Translations under genes and position numbers: made by a program
Assembly (NCBI RefSeq): GCF_014697475.1
Contig: NZ_JACJRV010000016.1
Span: 1-64,000 of the forward strand
DNA from: Nostoc sp. FACHB-152
GTDB lineage: Bacteria > Cyanobacteriota > Cyanobacteriia > Cyanobacteriales > Nostocaceae
Reading direction: 5' to 3'
Length of the DNA stretch: 64,000 bases
The notes under the pieces: generated by a model
What the model was told of the DNA's origin: nothing
The model's input: the letters and a program-made list of their open reading frames with translations, nothing else
Databases searched by the model: none
Shown: positions 16,867 through 24,674 of the stretch, in pieces
Position numbering within the stretch: the stretch's first letter is position 1
Layout: every line of letters starts with the position of its first letter

Positions 16867-17544
16867 CTACTGACCTGGGTCAAGTGAGACAATCACCTCT
16901 GACACCCTAATTCCTAGAGGTTTCCAGTGGGGGTCGGTAGAAGAAAATGTGCTGTCGCCTAAAACTGCACGATAGTCTCTGGGGTATTTTTGCCCTGCGT
17001 TGGGTGCAGCATCCACGCGCAGGATAAGTTTACCTTGATAGCGGGATAGTCGGCTGCTTTCTAGCAAAATAGTACCACCGTAGTCCCAAGCCAGTCCAAA
17101 AAGTTTAAAATTACCTAATTTTTGGCGTAACTCACTCCACCTAGTACCAACACCAATACCTTCACGCGTTTTCCAAGCAGTGCCTAAGTTACGCACATCG
17201 AGAGGTTTAGTACGAGTGTTATCACTCCACACTACCAAAAGCGATCGCTCTTTACCCAAATTTACCTGAGTAGCAGCAAAACTACCGATTCCTTCCGCCC
17301 CAGAAATGGTTTTATCGACTAAGCGAGATGCACCAAATAGCTTAATTAAATCTTGTTTAGTAGTTGTGCGTTTAATTGGCCCTACACGTTCACCTGGCAC
17401 AATTAAGTTATCTGTTAACTGTTGTGATTTAGCAACCGTGAGGCGGTGAGAGTTGTTTTGCGGTATTGCAATGGCTGGGGTTGCTGAATAGCTAATCAAC
17501 AAAGCTAACGCAGCTGTTGTAATTTTCTTGATTGGTAAATTCAC
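16867..17544 (-). CDS. Exported protein of unknown function
   Basis: Not recognised. A signal peptide (TTAALALLISYSATPAIAI) opens the 225-residue protein, starting at a GTG codon. The remainder is a soluble domain with GERVGPIKRTTTKQDLIKLF and later GIGVGTRWSELRQKLG, which read like two similar turns (VGPI...L...FG) that may be repeats of one small fold. No catalytic motif or metal site is apparent. It lies 92 bases from the P-type ATPase gene on the same strand but behind it, so co-transcription is possible. Confidence 0.7.
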   Translation of the reverse strand: MNLPIKKITTAALALLISYSATPAIAIPQNNSHRLTVAKSQQLTDNLIVPGERVGPIKRTTTKQDLIKLFGASRLVDKTISGAEGIGSFAATQVNLGKERSLLVVWSDNTRTKPLDVRNLGTAWKTREGIGVGTRWSELRQKLGNFKLFGLAWDYGGTILLESSRLSRYQGKLILRVDAAPNAGQKYPRDYRAVLGDSTFSSTDPHWKPLGIRVSEVIVSLDPGQ

Positions 17545-17636
17545 TGTAATTCTCGGTTGAGTAGTAGGAGTAAAAGTGACGACTCCTATTACCTACAGTT
17601 CCCTATTACCAATTCCTAAATTCTCAATTACAGATT

Positions 17637-19613
17637 TTATTTCATTACCCTAGTGGCGTTAAAAATAGCTAGTAATGCTACACCAACATCAGCAAAGACA
17701 GCTTCCCACATTGTTGCTACGCCTAAAATACCCAAGCCAATAAATGCAGTTTTAATTGCTAAAGCAAAACTAATATTTTGCCAAACAATTGTACGGGTTT
17801 TTCTGGCAATTTGAATTGCTGTTGCTACTTTGGAGGGCGCATCTGTCATGATGACTATATCGGCAGTTTCTATGGCTGCATCTGAGCCTAAACCACCCAT
17901 TGCCATACCTACATCGGCTCTAGCAATTACAGGTGCATCGTTAATACCATCACCGATGAAGGCTACTTTACCATGTTTACTGTTGTTACTAAGTAACTTT
18001 TCAATTGCACTGACTTTTTCTTCTGGTAATAACTCTGCAATATAGGAATCTATGCCCAGTTGTTGAGAAATTCGAGAAGCGATCGCCTGATTATCTCCTG
18101 TTAACATGACTGTTTTCTCTACACCCATCCGTTTGAGTGCTAGAATCGCTTCTTTAGCATCCGCTTTTAACTCATCAGCAATAATAATATATCCAGCGTA
18201 AATATTATCTACTGCTAAATGCACAACTGTGCCTTCTACGTTGCAGGTATTATGGATAATATTCTCTTTATGTAGTAGGCGATCGCTTCCCGCTAATACT
18301 AGTTTATTTCCTACCTTTGCCCTAATTCCATGTCCTGCGATTTCTTCATAATCTTTGATTTCTGTTATCTCAAAACTATCACCGTATGCTTCTCGAATTG
18401 ATTGAGCGATCGGATGATTAGAATGGGATTCTACTTTTGCGGATAGTTCCAGAATTTCTTGTTCATTATAACCATTGAATGGAACGATTTTTATTACTTT
18501 AAATACTCCTTTAGTTAAAGTGCCTGTTTTATCAAAAACCACTGTTTTGACTGTGGTTAAAGTATCCAAAAACATGGAACTTTTAATTAAAATACCCCGT
18601 TTTGCAGCACCACCAATCCCACCAAAATATCCTAAAGGTATACTAATTACCAGTCCACAAGGGCAAGATATCACTAATAATATTAAAGCCCGATAAACCC
18701 ATTCTGAAGAAGTAGCACCTGGAATAAGTAAAGGTGGTAATATCGCTACTGCTAGAGATATAAAAACCACTACTGGCGTATAATAACGAGCAAATTTTGT
18801 AATAAATTTCTCTGTTGCTGCTTTCTTACTTCTGGCATTTTGTACCAAGTCTAAAATTTTGGCGATGGAAGACTCATTAAATAGTTTTATAACTCTAATT
18901 TTAATTAATCCAACTTGATTGATTGTCCCAGCTAATACCCTATCTCCTACCCTAACTGTTTGTGGTACAGATTCTCCCGTTAAAGCAGATGTATCAATCT
19001 GGGAAGTTCCTGAGATAATTTCACCATCTAAAGGAATTTTTTCTCCAGGTTTAATAACAACAATTTCTCCAATTTTGACTGTTTCTGGAGATACTTTATT
19101 TAATTTATCTTCTGTCTCCACATTGGCATAATCTGGACGTACCTCTAATAAAGCTTTAATAGAGTTGCGAGAACGACTAATGGCTGTATCCTGAAATAAT
19201 TCGCCAATTTTGTAAAACAACATCACACCCACAGCTTCAGGTAATTTATGAATTGCTAAAGCACCAAGTGTTGCGATTGTCATTAAAAATGTTTCATCAA
19301 AAATTCTGCCTTTGAGTATATTGCGTCCGGCTATTGTTAAAACACTCCAGCCACTAAGAAGATAGGCAGGAATAAAAATTAGATATTCACCAATAGCGTA
19401 AGGTGTATTATGCAGTTGCTGCTCAAAAACTAATCCAGTTATATACAATATGCCAATCAAAGCTAGAGAAAATATTTCATTTTTCAGGATAAATTCTCCC
19501 CCGTGGTCATGGTTATGATTATCATCATGATCGTGATTATGATTATCATGATGCTGATGTTCATGATCGTGATTGCAACAACTGGAATGCGTTGAATGTG
19601 TTTTATGCTGCAT
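17637..19613 (-). CDS. Heavy-metal P1B-type ATPase with His-rich N-terminus
   Basis: Exports a divalent metal (zinc, cadmium or cobalt class) across the membrane using ATP. The N-terminus has no HMA domain but a dense His/Asp run (CCNHDHEHQHH, then repeated NHDHDD) in residues 12-38, a likely metal-binding region. Core motifs are present: TGES in the actuator, CPC at residues 317-319 in the transport helix, DKTGTL with phosphorylated Asp361, and GDGINDAPV. HP follows in SNHPIAQS. At 658 residues it is complete. Cyanobacterial relatives are ZiaA and AztA; His-rich tails favour zinc. A dyad upstream may be an SmtB/ArsR-type operator. The Nramp importer is divergent. Confidence 0.9.
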   Translation of the reverse strand: MQHKTHSTHSSCCNHDHEHQHHDNHNHDHDDNHNHDHGGEFILKNEIFSLALIGILYITGLVFEQQLHNTPYAIGEYLIFIPAYLLSGWSVLTIAGRNILKGRIFDETFLMTIATLGALAIHKLPEAVGVMLFYKIGELFQDTAISRSRNSIKALLEVRPDYANVETEDKLNKVSPETVKIGEIVVIKPGEKIPLDGEIISGTSQIDTSALTGESVPQTVRVGDRVLAGTINQVGLIKIRVIKLFNESSIAKILDLVQNARSKKAATEKFITKFARYYTPVVVFISLAVAILPPLLIPGATSSEWVYRALILLVISCPCGLVISIPLGYFGGIGGAAKRGILIKSSMFLDTLTTVKTVVFDKTGTLTKGVFKVIKIVPFNGYNEQEILELSAKVESHSNHPIAQSIREAYGDSFEITEIKDYEEIAGHGIRAKVGNKLVLAGSDRLLHKENIIHNTCNVEGTVVHLAVDNIYAGYIIIADELKADAKEAILALKRMGVEKTVMLTGDNQAIASRISQQLGIDSYIAELLPEEKVSAIEKLLSNNSKHGKVAFIGDGINDAPVIARADVGMAMGGLGSDAAIETADIVIMTDAPSKVATAIQIARKTRTIVWQNISFALAIKTAFIGLGILGVATMWEAVFADVGVALLAIFNATRVMK

Positions 19614-19641
19614 TTTGTTAAAATCCCATCTATTTAATGTA

Positions 19642-19655
19642 TGAGCATATATTCA
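19642..19655 (-). promoter_or_regulatory. Candidate SmtB/ArsR-type operator upstream of the ATPase
   Basis: TGAATATATGCTCA on the minus strand is an imperfect dyad 29 bases before the ATPase start codon. It resembles the TGAA...TTCA half-sites bound by zinc-sensing SmtB/ZiaR/AztR repressors. No such regulator gene lies in the window. Confidence 0.4.
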
Positions 19656-19857
19656 AATTTATTAGAAAGCAATATTTTATGCAAGCTAAAATTTTAAGAA
19701 AGAGAATCTTTATCAAACGATATTTTAGATATGTTATTGAATTTGCTGATAAACTTTCCGTCAATATGAATATTTGCAAATTTAACTTAGGAAAGATGTA
19801 TGTATCTTAGTCTTTTATAAAATTATGAAAAGATTATGATAAATTGAGTCCAAACGA

Positions 19858-21192
19858 ATGCCATTTTCGGATAATTCGGCTAAAAAGCCTAGCCTACCTG
19901 AAGTCCACCGCAGTATTAAAGTCCCGCATACCAAAAGTTTCTGGCGTAAGATTTTGGCATATGCAGGGCCAGGATACCTAGTTTCTGTAGGATATATAGA
20001 TCCTGGGAATTGGGCGACTGATTTAGCTGGCGGGGCTAAATTTGGCTATGCACTGCTAACAGTAATTATGCTGTCTAACTTGATGGCGATTTTAATGCAG
20101 TCGCTGTGTGTGCGGTTGGGGGTAGCGACTGGGAAAGATTTAGCCCAAGCTTGTCGGGATTACTTTAGTCCGCGTGTCAGCTTTTGTTTATGGTTAATGT
20201 GTGAGATTGCGATCGCTGCTTGTGATTTAGCAGAAGTTTTAGGTAGTGCGATCGCGCTACAATTACTTTTTGGCATTCCTCTGAGTTGGGGTGTGTGCAT
20301 CACGGCATTAGATGTAATTGTATTGTTACTACTACAAAATAAAGGCTTTCGTTATACAGAAGCCTTAGTAATTATGTTAGTAGCAACTGTGGGCATTTGT
20401 TTTGCAGCAGAAATTATCTTTTCACGTCCTGACTGGGGCGGAATTTTATTAGGTTATGCCCCTAAAGTAGAGATTTTGCAAAATCCAGAAATGCTGTACA
20501 TTGCCATTGGCATTTTAGGGGCAACAGTCATGCCACACAATTTATATTTGCACTCCTCAATTGTCCAAACGCGAGATTGGCAACCAACAACAGAAAAACG
20601 ATGGGAAGCTATTAAATTTGCCACGATAGATTCTACCTTGGCATTGTGTTTTGCCTTGTTTATAAATTCAGCAATATTAATTGTGGCAGCCGCAACGTTT
20701 CATTTTTCAGGACATCAAGATGTCGCAGAAATTCAAGATGCTTATAAATTACTTTCTCCTGTGTTGGGGGTGAATGCAGCTAGTGCAATTTTTGGTTTAG
20801 CATTGTTAGCTTCTGGACAAAGTTCAACCCTCACCGCCACTTTAGCAGGGCAAATTGTCATGGAAGGCTTTTTAAATTTACGTATGAAACCTTGGTTACG
20901 TAGATTAGTCACCAGACTAATTGCAATTGTCCCGGCTTTGATTTCTATTATGTTTTTTGGTGAAAAAAGTACTAGTAGCTTATTAATTTTTAGTCAAGTA
21001 ATTTTAAGTTTACAGTTATCATTTGCGGTAGTACCGTTAGTAATGTTTACCAGTAATCGCCGCTTAATGGGTGAATTTGTTAATCCTTGGTGGTTGAAAG
21101 TTTTATCATGGTTAGTAGCGATCGCAATTGTTAGTTTAAATGCTTGGCTGCTCTTAAAAACTCTTTCTGCTTTGTTGCTTGGGAGTTTTTAG
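19858..21192 (+). CDS. mntH: Nramp-family divalent metal transporter (MntH-like)
   Basis: A proton-coupled importer of Mn2+ or other divalent metals. The first core helix has DPGNWATDLAGG (family consensus DPGN) and the sixth has MPHNLYLHS, with the metal-coordinating Asp, Asn and the A/M-P-H-N signature. About eleven hydrophobic segments fill the 444 residues. It is divergent from the metal-exporting ATPase across a 244-base region, so import and export may be controlled from the same stretch. Metal preference is not certain. Confidence 0.9.
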   Translation: MPFSDNSAKKPSLPEVHRSIKVPHTKSFWRKILAYAGPGYLVSVGYIDPGNWATDLAGGAKFGYALLTVIMLSNLMAILMQSLCVRLGVATGKDLAQACRDYFSPRVSFCLWLMCEIAIAACDLAEVLGSAIALQLLFGIPLSWGVCITALDVIVLLLLQNKGFRYTEALVIMLVATVGICFAAEIIFSRPDWGGILLGYAPKVEILQNPEMLYIAIGILGATVMPHNLYLHSSIVQTRDWQPTTEKRWEAIKFATIDSTLALCFALFINSAILIVAAATFHFSGHQDVAEIQDAYKLLSPVLGVNAASAIFGLALLASGQSSTLTATLAGQIVMEGFLNLRMKPWLRRLVTRLIAIVPALISIMFFGEKSTSSLLIFSQVILSLQLSFAVVPLVMFTSNRRLMGEFVNPWWLKVLSWLVAIAIVSLNAWLLLKTLSALLLGSF

Positions 21193-21251
21193 TTAAAATG
21201 GTGCAATAGGAGCAATCCTAACTCGTGCTGCAAGTGTGAAGGGGTCAAATT

Positions 21252-21920
21252 ATGAACCATATCCAGCAAAAAATTGCAGTCTTAGGAATCACAATCTTGT
21301 TTGGCGTAACACCTGCGGTTGTATATGCAAAAACACCAAGCAACCAAACGAAGTTTCAGGAATATTATCAACAAGGGGTACAAAAGCTAGAACAAGGGAA
21401 TTTTAAGGCGGCAATTGTAAATTTTGATCAAGTAGTACAGCAGAATCCTGACTTCTACGAAGGCTTTTGTTTGCGAGGTTTAGCTAAATCGCAAATCGGA
21501 GACTTACAAGCAGCAATTACCGACTTTAACCAAGCACTAAAACTTAATCCTAACCATGTAGATGCTTACAATAGTCGGGGAATAGTTCATGTCCAATTAG
21601 GAAATCTGCAAAAAGCAATAGCAGATTTTAACACTACACTCAAAATTGATCCCCAATCTGTAGATGCTTATTACAATCGGGGATTAGCTTACTTTCAACA
21701 AAAAAATCCTCAAGCAGCCATTTCTGACTTTAACCAAGCAATTAGCTTAAATCCTAATTTAGCTGATGCTTACGGCAATCGCGGGCTGTCCAAGAATGCT
21801 TTAGGAGATCAGCGTAGCGCGATCGCGGATTTACAGCAAGCCGCAACACTTTTTCGCCAGCAAGGAGACACCGTAAGCTATCAACAAACACAAACCTTAA
21901 TTCAGCAGGTTCAACGTTAG
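21252..21920 (+). CDS. Exported tetratricopeptide-repeat protein
   Basis: A signal peptide (IAVLGITILFGVTPAVVYAK) precedes about five consecutive TPR units from residue 35 to 205, recognisable by AAI-x-(D/N)F(D/N)QA and the AYxNRGL turns at 34-residue spacing. Such proteins act as scaffolds; partners are unknown. It follows the Nramp gene by 59 bases on the same strand. Its last four bases overlap the convergent 406-residue gene. Confidence 0.85.
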   Translation: MNHIQQKIAVLGITILFGVTPAVVYAKTPSNQTKFQEYYQQGVQKLEQGNFKAAIVNFDQVVQQNPDFYEGFCLRGLAKSQIGDLQAAITDFNQALKLNPNHVDAYNSRGIVHVQLGNLQKAIADFNTTLKIDPQSVDAYYNRGLAYFQQKNPQAAISDFNQAISLNPNLADAYGNRGLSKNALGDQRSAIADLQQAATLFRQQGDTVSYQQTQTLIQQVQR

Positions 21921-23137
21921 TATTGCAGTCTAAGTTTCTGTTTTAGCTGCAATCCTACTAACAAACCGACAATAATAATCCCTGTCAGGTAAGCCAAAAC
22001 AATTAACCTAATTGACAAAGGTGGCGCAACTCCTTCCACATCGACATTTTTTTGCACCCGCACAGGTGAAAATTGCCGTGATGCATTTGGCTGCGGCGAA
22101 ACTTCTACCTGAATGTTGTGGGGTGCGCCATCAAAAAATTGCTGTTCCCAAGAGAGTTTTCCGGTTGCATCTGGGATACCTTGGTAAGCAAAAGGAACCC
22201 AGCCATCTTCTAAGGCTGTAGTCTTAATATTTAACAAGACATCTGAAACAGGCTGCTTGGTTTTTTGGTCGAGGACTTGTACTTGTAATTTAGCAGGTTC
22301 GCCAACTGTAGCACTGTTATCTCCCAACAGTTGCACTTCTAAACCCTGTTGGCGAACAATGCCATAGTTATCAGTTTCGGGTTCAGCCGCCGATGTATGG
22401 TGATCTGCGGCTGAATCAGCAGCTGTATGATGGTGATGATCTCCGTGCGATGTCTGCGATTGTGCCATTTCTGCACTCAGGTTAACTGCCAATAAAGCAA
22501 CAATTGCCACAGCAGCAGCACCACTCAACAGCAATCTTACTCGTTGAGGTGCAATTTCTCCTGGTTGAGTTTCTTGCCGTCCACCAATTACCCAGCCACC
22601 ACCTAAGCCAACCAGCAACAGAATTACAGCGAGAATCGCAAAATTGCGGTATTTAACCCCATTTTCAGGAACTGACAGGTTGAGGTTTTGTTTAATTGGG
22701 GTAAAAGCATTGGGCGTTATCGGGGTAACATTCACTTGTAGCTGGTAATTACCTCGAATTGGTAATATTTGTTGGAATTGCAGTTGACCTTTAGGCGCGA
22801 TCGCTTCTATATCTAATAGCTTGGTTCCTTCTACTATGGGAAAGTCTGTCGTAAACCAAGGATTTTTAGGAGGAGTGAAAATTTTTAAATTAACTTTGGC
22901 ATTTTCTAATGCTTTGCCTGTTGCATCTACCGCTTGCAGTGTCAGTTTTACCGGAGATTGAAGTGTACTAGCTTCTGCCTCAAAGGGTATTATTTTGTTA
23001 ATAGGAGGTTCAGTAGTTATGCGTACATTTGGTTGGGGTGACTGAGAAAAGCCAACTGAGTTATAAAACCCGATACTCATCAAACAAACTACAAAACTGA
23101 CGAGTAGATAAAACCTTAATTTTCTGATTTGAAGCAT
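21917..23137 (-). CDS. Membrane protein with two Ig-like periplasmic domains and His-rich linker
   Basis: Not recognised as a named family. The order is N-terminal signal/anchor (YLLVSFVVCLMSIGFYNSVG), beta-rich domain (about 40-160) ending QLQVNVTP, TM (NFAILAVILLLVGLGGGWVI), TM (LLLSGAAAVAIVALLAV), His-rich linker (HGDHHHH, DHHTS), second beta-rich domain (about 265-365), and C-terminal TM (LIVLAYLTGIIIVGLLVGL). Both beta domains resemble the carbohydrate- or metal-related FixH/YtkA type in outline (APKGQLQFQQ, DATGKLSWEQ). It lies directly downstream of cbtB on the same strand, so a role with cobalt or another transition metal is likely but inferred. Confidence 0.75.
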   Translation of the reverse strand: MLQIRKLRFYLLVSFVVCLMSIGFYNSVGFSQSPQPNVRITTEPPINKIIPFEAEASTLQSPVKLTLQAVDATGKALENAKVNLKIFTPPKNPWFTTDFPIVEGTKLLDIEAIAPKGQLQFQQILPIRGNYQLQVNVTPITPNAFTPIKQNLNLSVPENGVKYRNFAILAVILLLVGLGGGWVIGGRQETQPGEIAPQRVRLLLSGAAAVAIVALLAVNLSAEMAQSQTSHGDHHHHTAADSAADHHTSAAEPETDNYGIVRQQGLEVQLLGDNSATVGEPAKLQVQVLDQKTKQPVSDVLLNIKTTALEDGWVPFAYQGIPDATGKLSWEQQFFDGAPHNIQVEVSPQPNASRQFSPVRVQKNVDVEGVAPPLSIRLIVLAYLTGIIIVGLLVGLQLKQKLRLQY

Positions 23138-23149
23138 ATATTTTAAAGA

Positions 23150-23171
23150 GGCTAGAGTAGTTCCTCTAGCC
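23150..23171 (-). other. Hairpin between cbtB and the 406-residue gene
   Basis: GGCTAGAG and CTCTAGCC form an 8-bp stem with a 6-base loop in the 131-base gap, 13 bases upstream of the downstream gene's start. It could attenuate or stabilise the transcript. No T-run follows in the minus direction. Confidence 0.4.
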
Positions 23172-23268
23172 CTAGCGATCGCAATAATTTTGATATATTT
23201 TGCAGATGATGGGGAGAATAGTTTAAATTTCTTATCTCCCTGACCATCGGTTTATACAATCAAGGCTA

Positions 23269-23460
23269 CTAGTGACAACCTACTAGCAAAGTATGGTGAC
23301 GTACAGAGTGTACGCGATCGTGAATAGCTGGATTAGTAGTAAAATAAACAGTCCAAAGTGTTAAAGCACATAAAGAAACGAACAAGGTTGCTTGTACAGG
23401 TGTGGATATAGCCACACTTGCTGTCTTTTTCAAAACTGAAGGATGGGCTTGAGTAGTCAT
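23269..23460 (-). CDS. cbtB: CbtB-type cobalt transporter small subunit
   Basis: A 63-residue single-helix protein. ATLFVSLCALTLWTVYFTT is the membrane segment and HDRVHSVRHHTLLVGCH the His-rich tail typical of CbtB, predicted partner of CbtA in cobalt uptake. Here no CbtA is visible; the two-domain His-rich membrane protein downstream may take its place. The start at 23460 is preferred over one nine codons upstream because GAGG lies eight bases before it. It is a good example of a metal gene easily missed for its size. Confidence 0.82.
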   Translation of the reverse strand: MTTQAHPSVLKKTASVAISTPVQATLFVSLCALTLWTVYFTTNPAIHDRVHSVRHHTLLVGCH

Positions 23461-23934
23461 CAAATACCTCGGATGAATATGAAACATTTAACCTATCGGT
23501 CAAGATTTTAGCTAAGAGTAGCTGTAACTGTTTTACAGTTGTAATCCTTTAGTTTAGGATTAAACTTTACTCATAGCTTCTAGTGGCAGTTATCCACTAA
23601 AACCGATTATTAAGCAGATAACACAAGATATTAGATTTTACCACCGTGCAATCCTGTAAATTCATGTTTTGTTGTAGACATAATTCTTGTACTATTGAAC
23701 AAAATTGATTGAGATTGTGATTATTCTATTTAATGGATTCATCATTCAATATCCAATTACTTATAAATTTCTTATAAATGGAGAAAAAAGCCGGATAACC
23801 CTGTTGAATTGTCAAAAAAAGCTTAATTAAGCTAAAAATAACATTAATTTTGAATATTGCTGATGAACACCGACTTGACCAGTAAAAGGGAATCGGATAG
23901 GCTTGGCAACTATATATGATTAATTAGGAGACCT
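23461..23934. other. Divergent region upstream of cbtB with three hairpins
   Basis: Three small perfect hairpins lie close together at about 23530-23600: AACTGT/ACAGTT, TAATCCT/AGGATTA and AGTGG/CCACT. On the minus strand they would be in the cbtB leader. The conserved core of a cobalamin riboswitch was looked for and not found. The remainder is AT-rich, with the promoter of the next + gene presumably near 23880. Confidence 0.45.
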
Positions 23935-24318
23935 ATGAACAAGAAATTAATACTTAATTTGTTTTCTAGTTCGGCGATTTTTACTTCTCTGATGTCTACG
24001 TTGGCAATCATCAACCCAGCCCATGCTAACGTTAACCTGACCCAGCGATTAATTCATACAAATGACGGTCGTACCTGTATCACAAATCCCCACGGGCTGA
24101 AGGATTTTGTCTGTATTCGAGATAGTGAAAGAGATCCTAAGGCTGCGCCTCCACCAAAATCTATGGTCGTTTCATCAAGGCCATCTGACAACAACATTGC
24201 ACAGCTAGATTTTACTGATGAGGAAAGTGATGCTGCAATTAGAATCTTTAAGTGCGATTGTCCTTATTGCATCAATTCTTTGCGGCAATTACGAGGTACT
24301 GGCAACTTAGTTTACTAA
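23935..24318 (+). CDS. Small exported cysteine-containing protein, unknown
   Basis: Not recognised. AGGAG seven bases before the ATG and a clear signal peptide (IFTSLMSTLAIINPAHAN) support a real gene of 127 residues. The mature part has two cysteines in GRTCITNPHGLKDFVCI and a second group CDCPYC near the C-terminus, which could be disulfide or metal-binding pairs. It stands alone and has its own terminator. Confidence 0.7.
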   Translation: MNKKLILNLFSSSAIFTSLMSTLAIINPAHANVNLTQRLIHTNDGRTCITNPHGLKDFVCIRDSERDPKAAPPPKSMVVSSRPSDNNIAQLDFTDEESDAAIRIFKCDCPYCINSLRQLRGTGNLVY

Positions 24319-24411
24319 GAGATTGATGAAATATCTCTATCCAATCGAAAACCAAAAAAAGCATTTTTAACCACAATCGATGACTGATACAGGACAAATT
24401 TATATCTATCT

Positions 24412-24449
24412 TCAGGGGGTTTGTAGTAACACAACTGCAAACCCCCTGA
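24412..24449 (+). terminator. Terminator-like hairpin
   Basis: TCAGGGGGTTTG pairs perfectly with CAAACCCCCTGA (12 bp, 14-base loop), followed by TTTATTT. It lies about 95 bases after the small exported protein gene. Confidence 0.75.
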
Positions 24450-24461
24450 TTTATTTAAGAC

Positions 24462-24482
24462 AGTTATCAGTTATCAGTTATC
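24462..24482. repeat. Heptamer repeat agttatc, three units
   Basis: Three perfect copies of AGTTATC, followed by AGT. A related run with ACTGTTT/ACTGTTC units lies at 24627-24650, so the two flank the GC-rich repeat between them. Confidence 0.75.
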
Positions 24483-24494
24483 AGTCCTGAAAGC

Positions 24495-24610
24495 GTATGG
24501 TGGGGGATAAAGAAGCGCCCTAACGGGTTCGTCACTTGCTTCACTTGGGGAGACCCCAAGACCGCAGTGACTCACCACCAACGCCTTCCACCAATTGGTG
24601 TGGTGTTTTC
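24495..24610. repeat. GC-rich dispersed repeat fragment
   Basis: A GC-rich insert with inverted pairs CTTGGGGAGACCCCAAG and CCACCAATTGGTGTGG. It shares text with the element at 12185-12395 and is flanked on both sides by heptamer repeats. Confidence 0.55.
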
Positions 24611-24674
24611 GCCAAGGATTTGACTGATAACTGTTTACTGTTCACTGTTAAATGTAAATTTGCCTTTTGTCAGC

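Noticed and set aside
23461-23700. Cobalamin riboswitch upstream of cbtB
   Set aside because: GGTG and GCCACT occur in the right order on the minus strand, but the conserved central core is missing and GCCACT is part of a simple hairpin.
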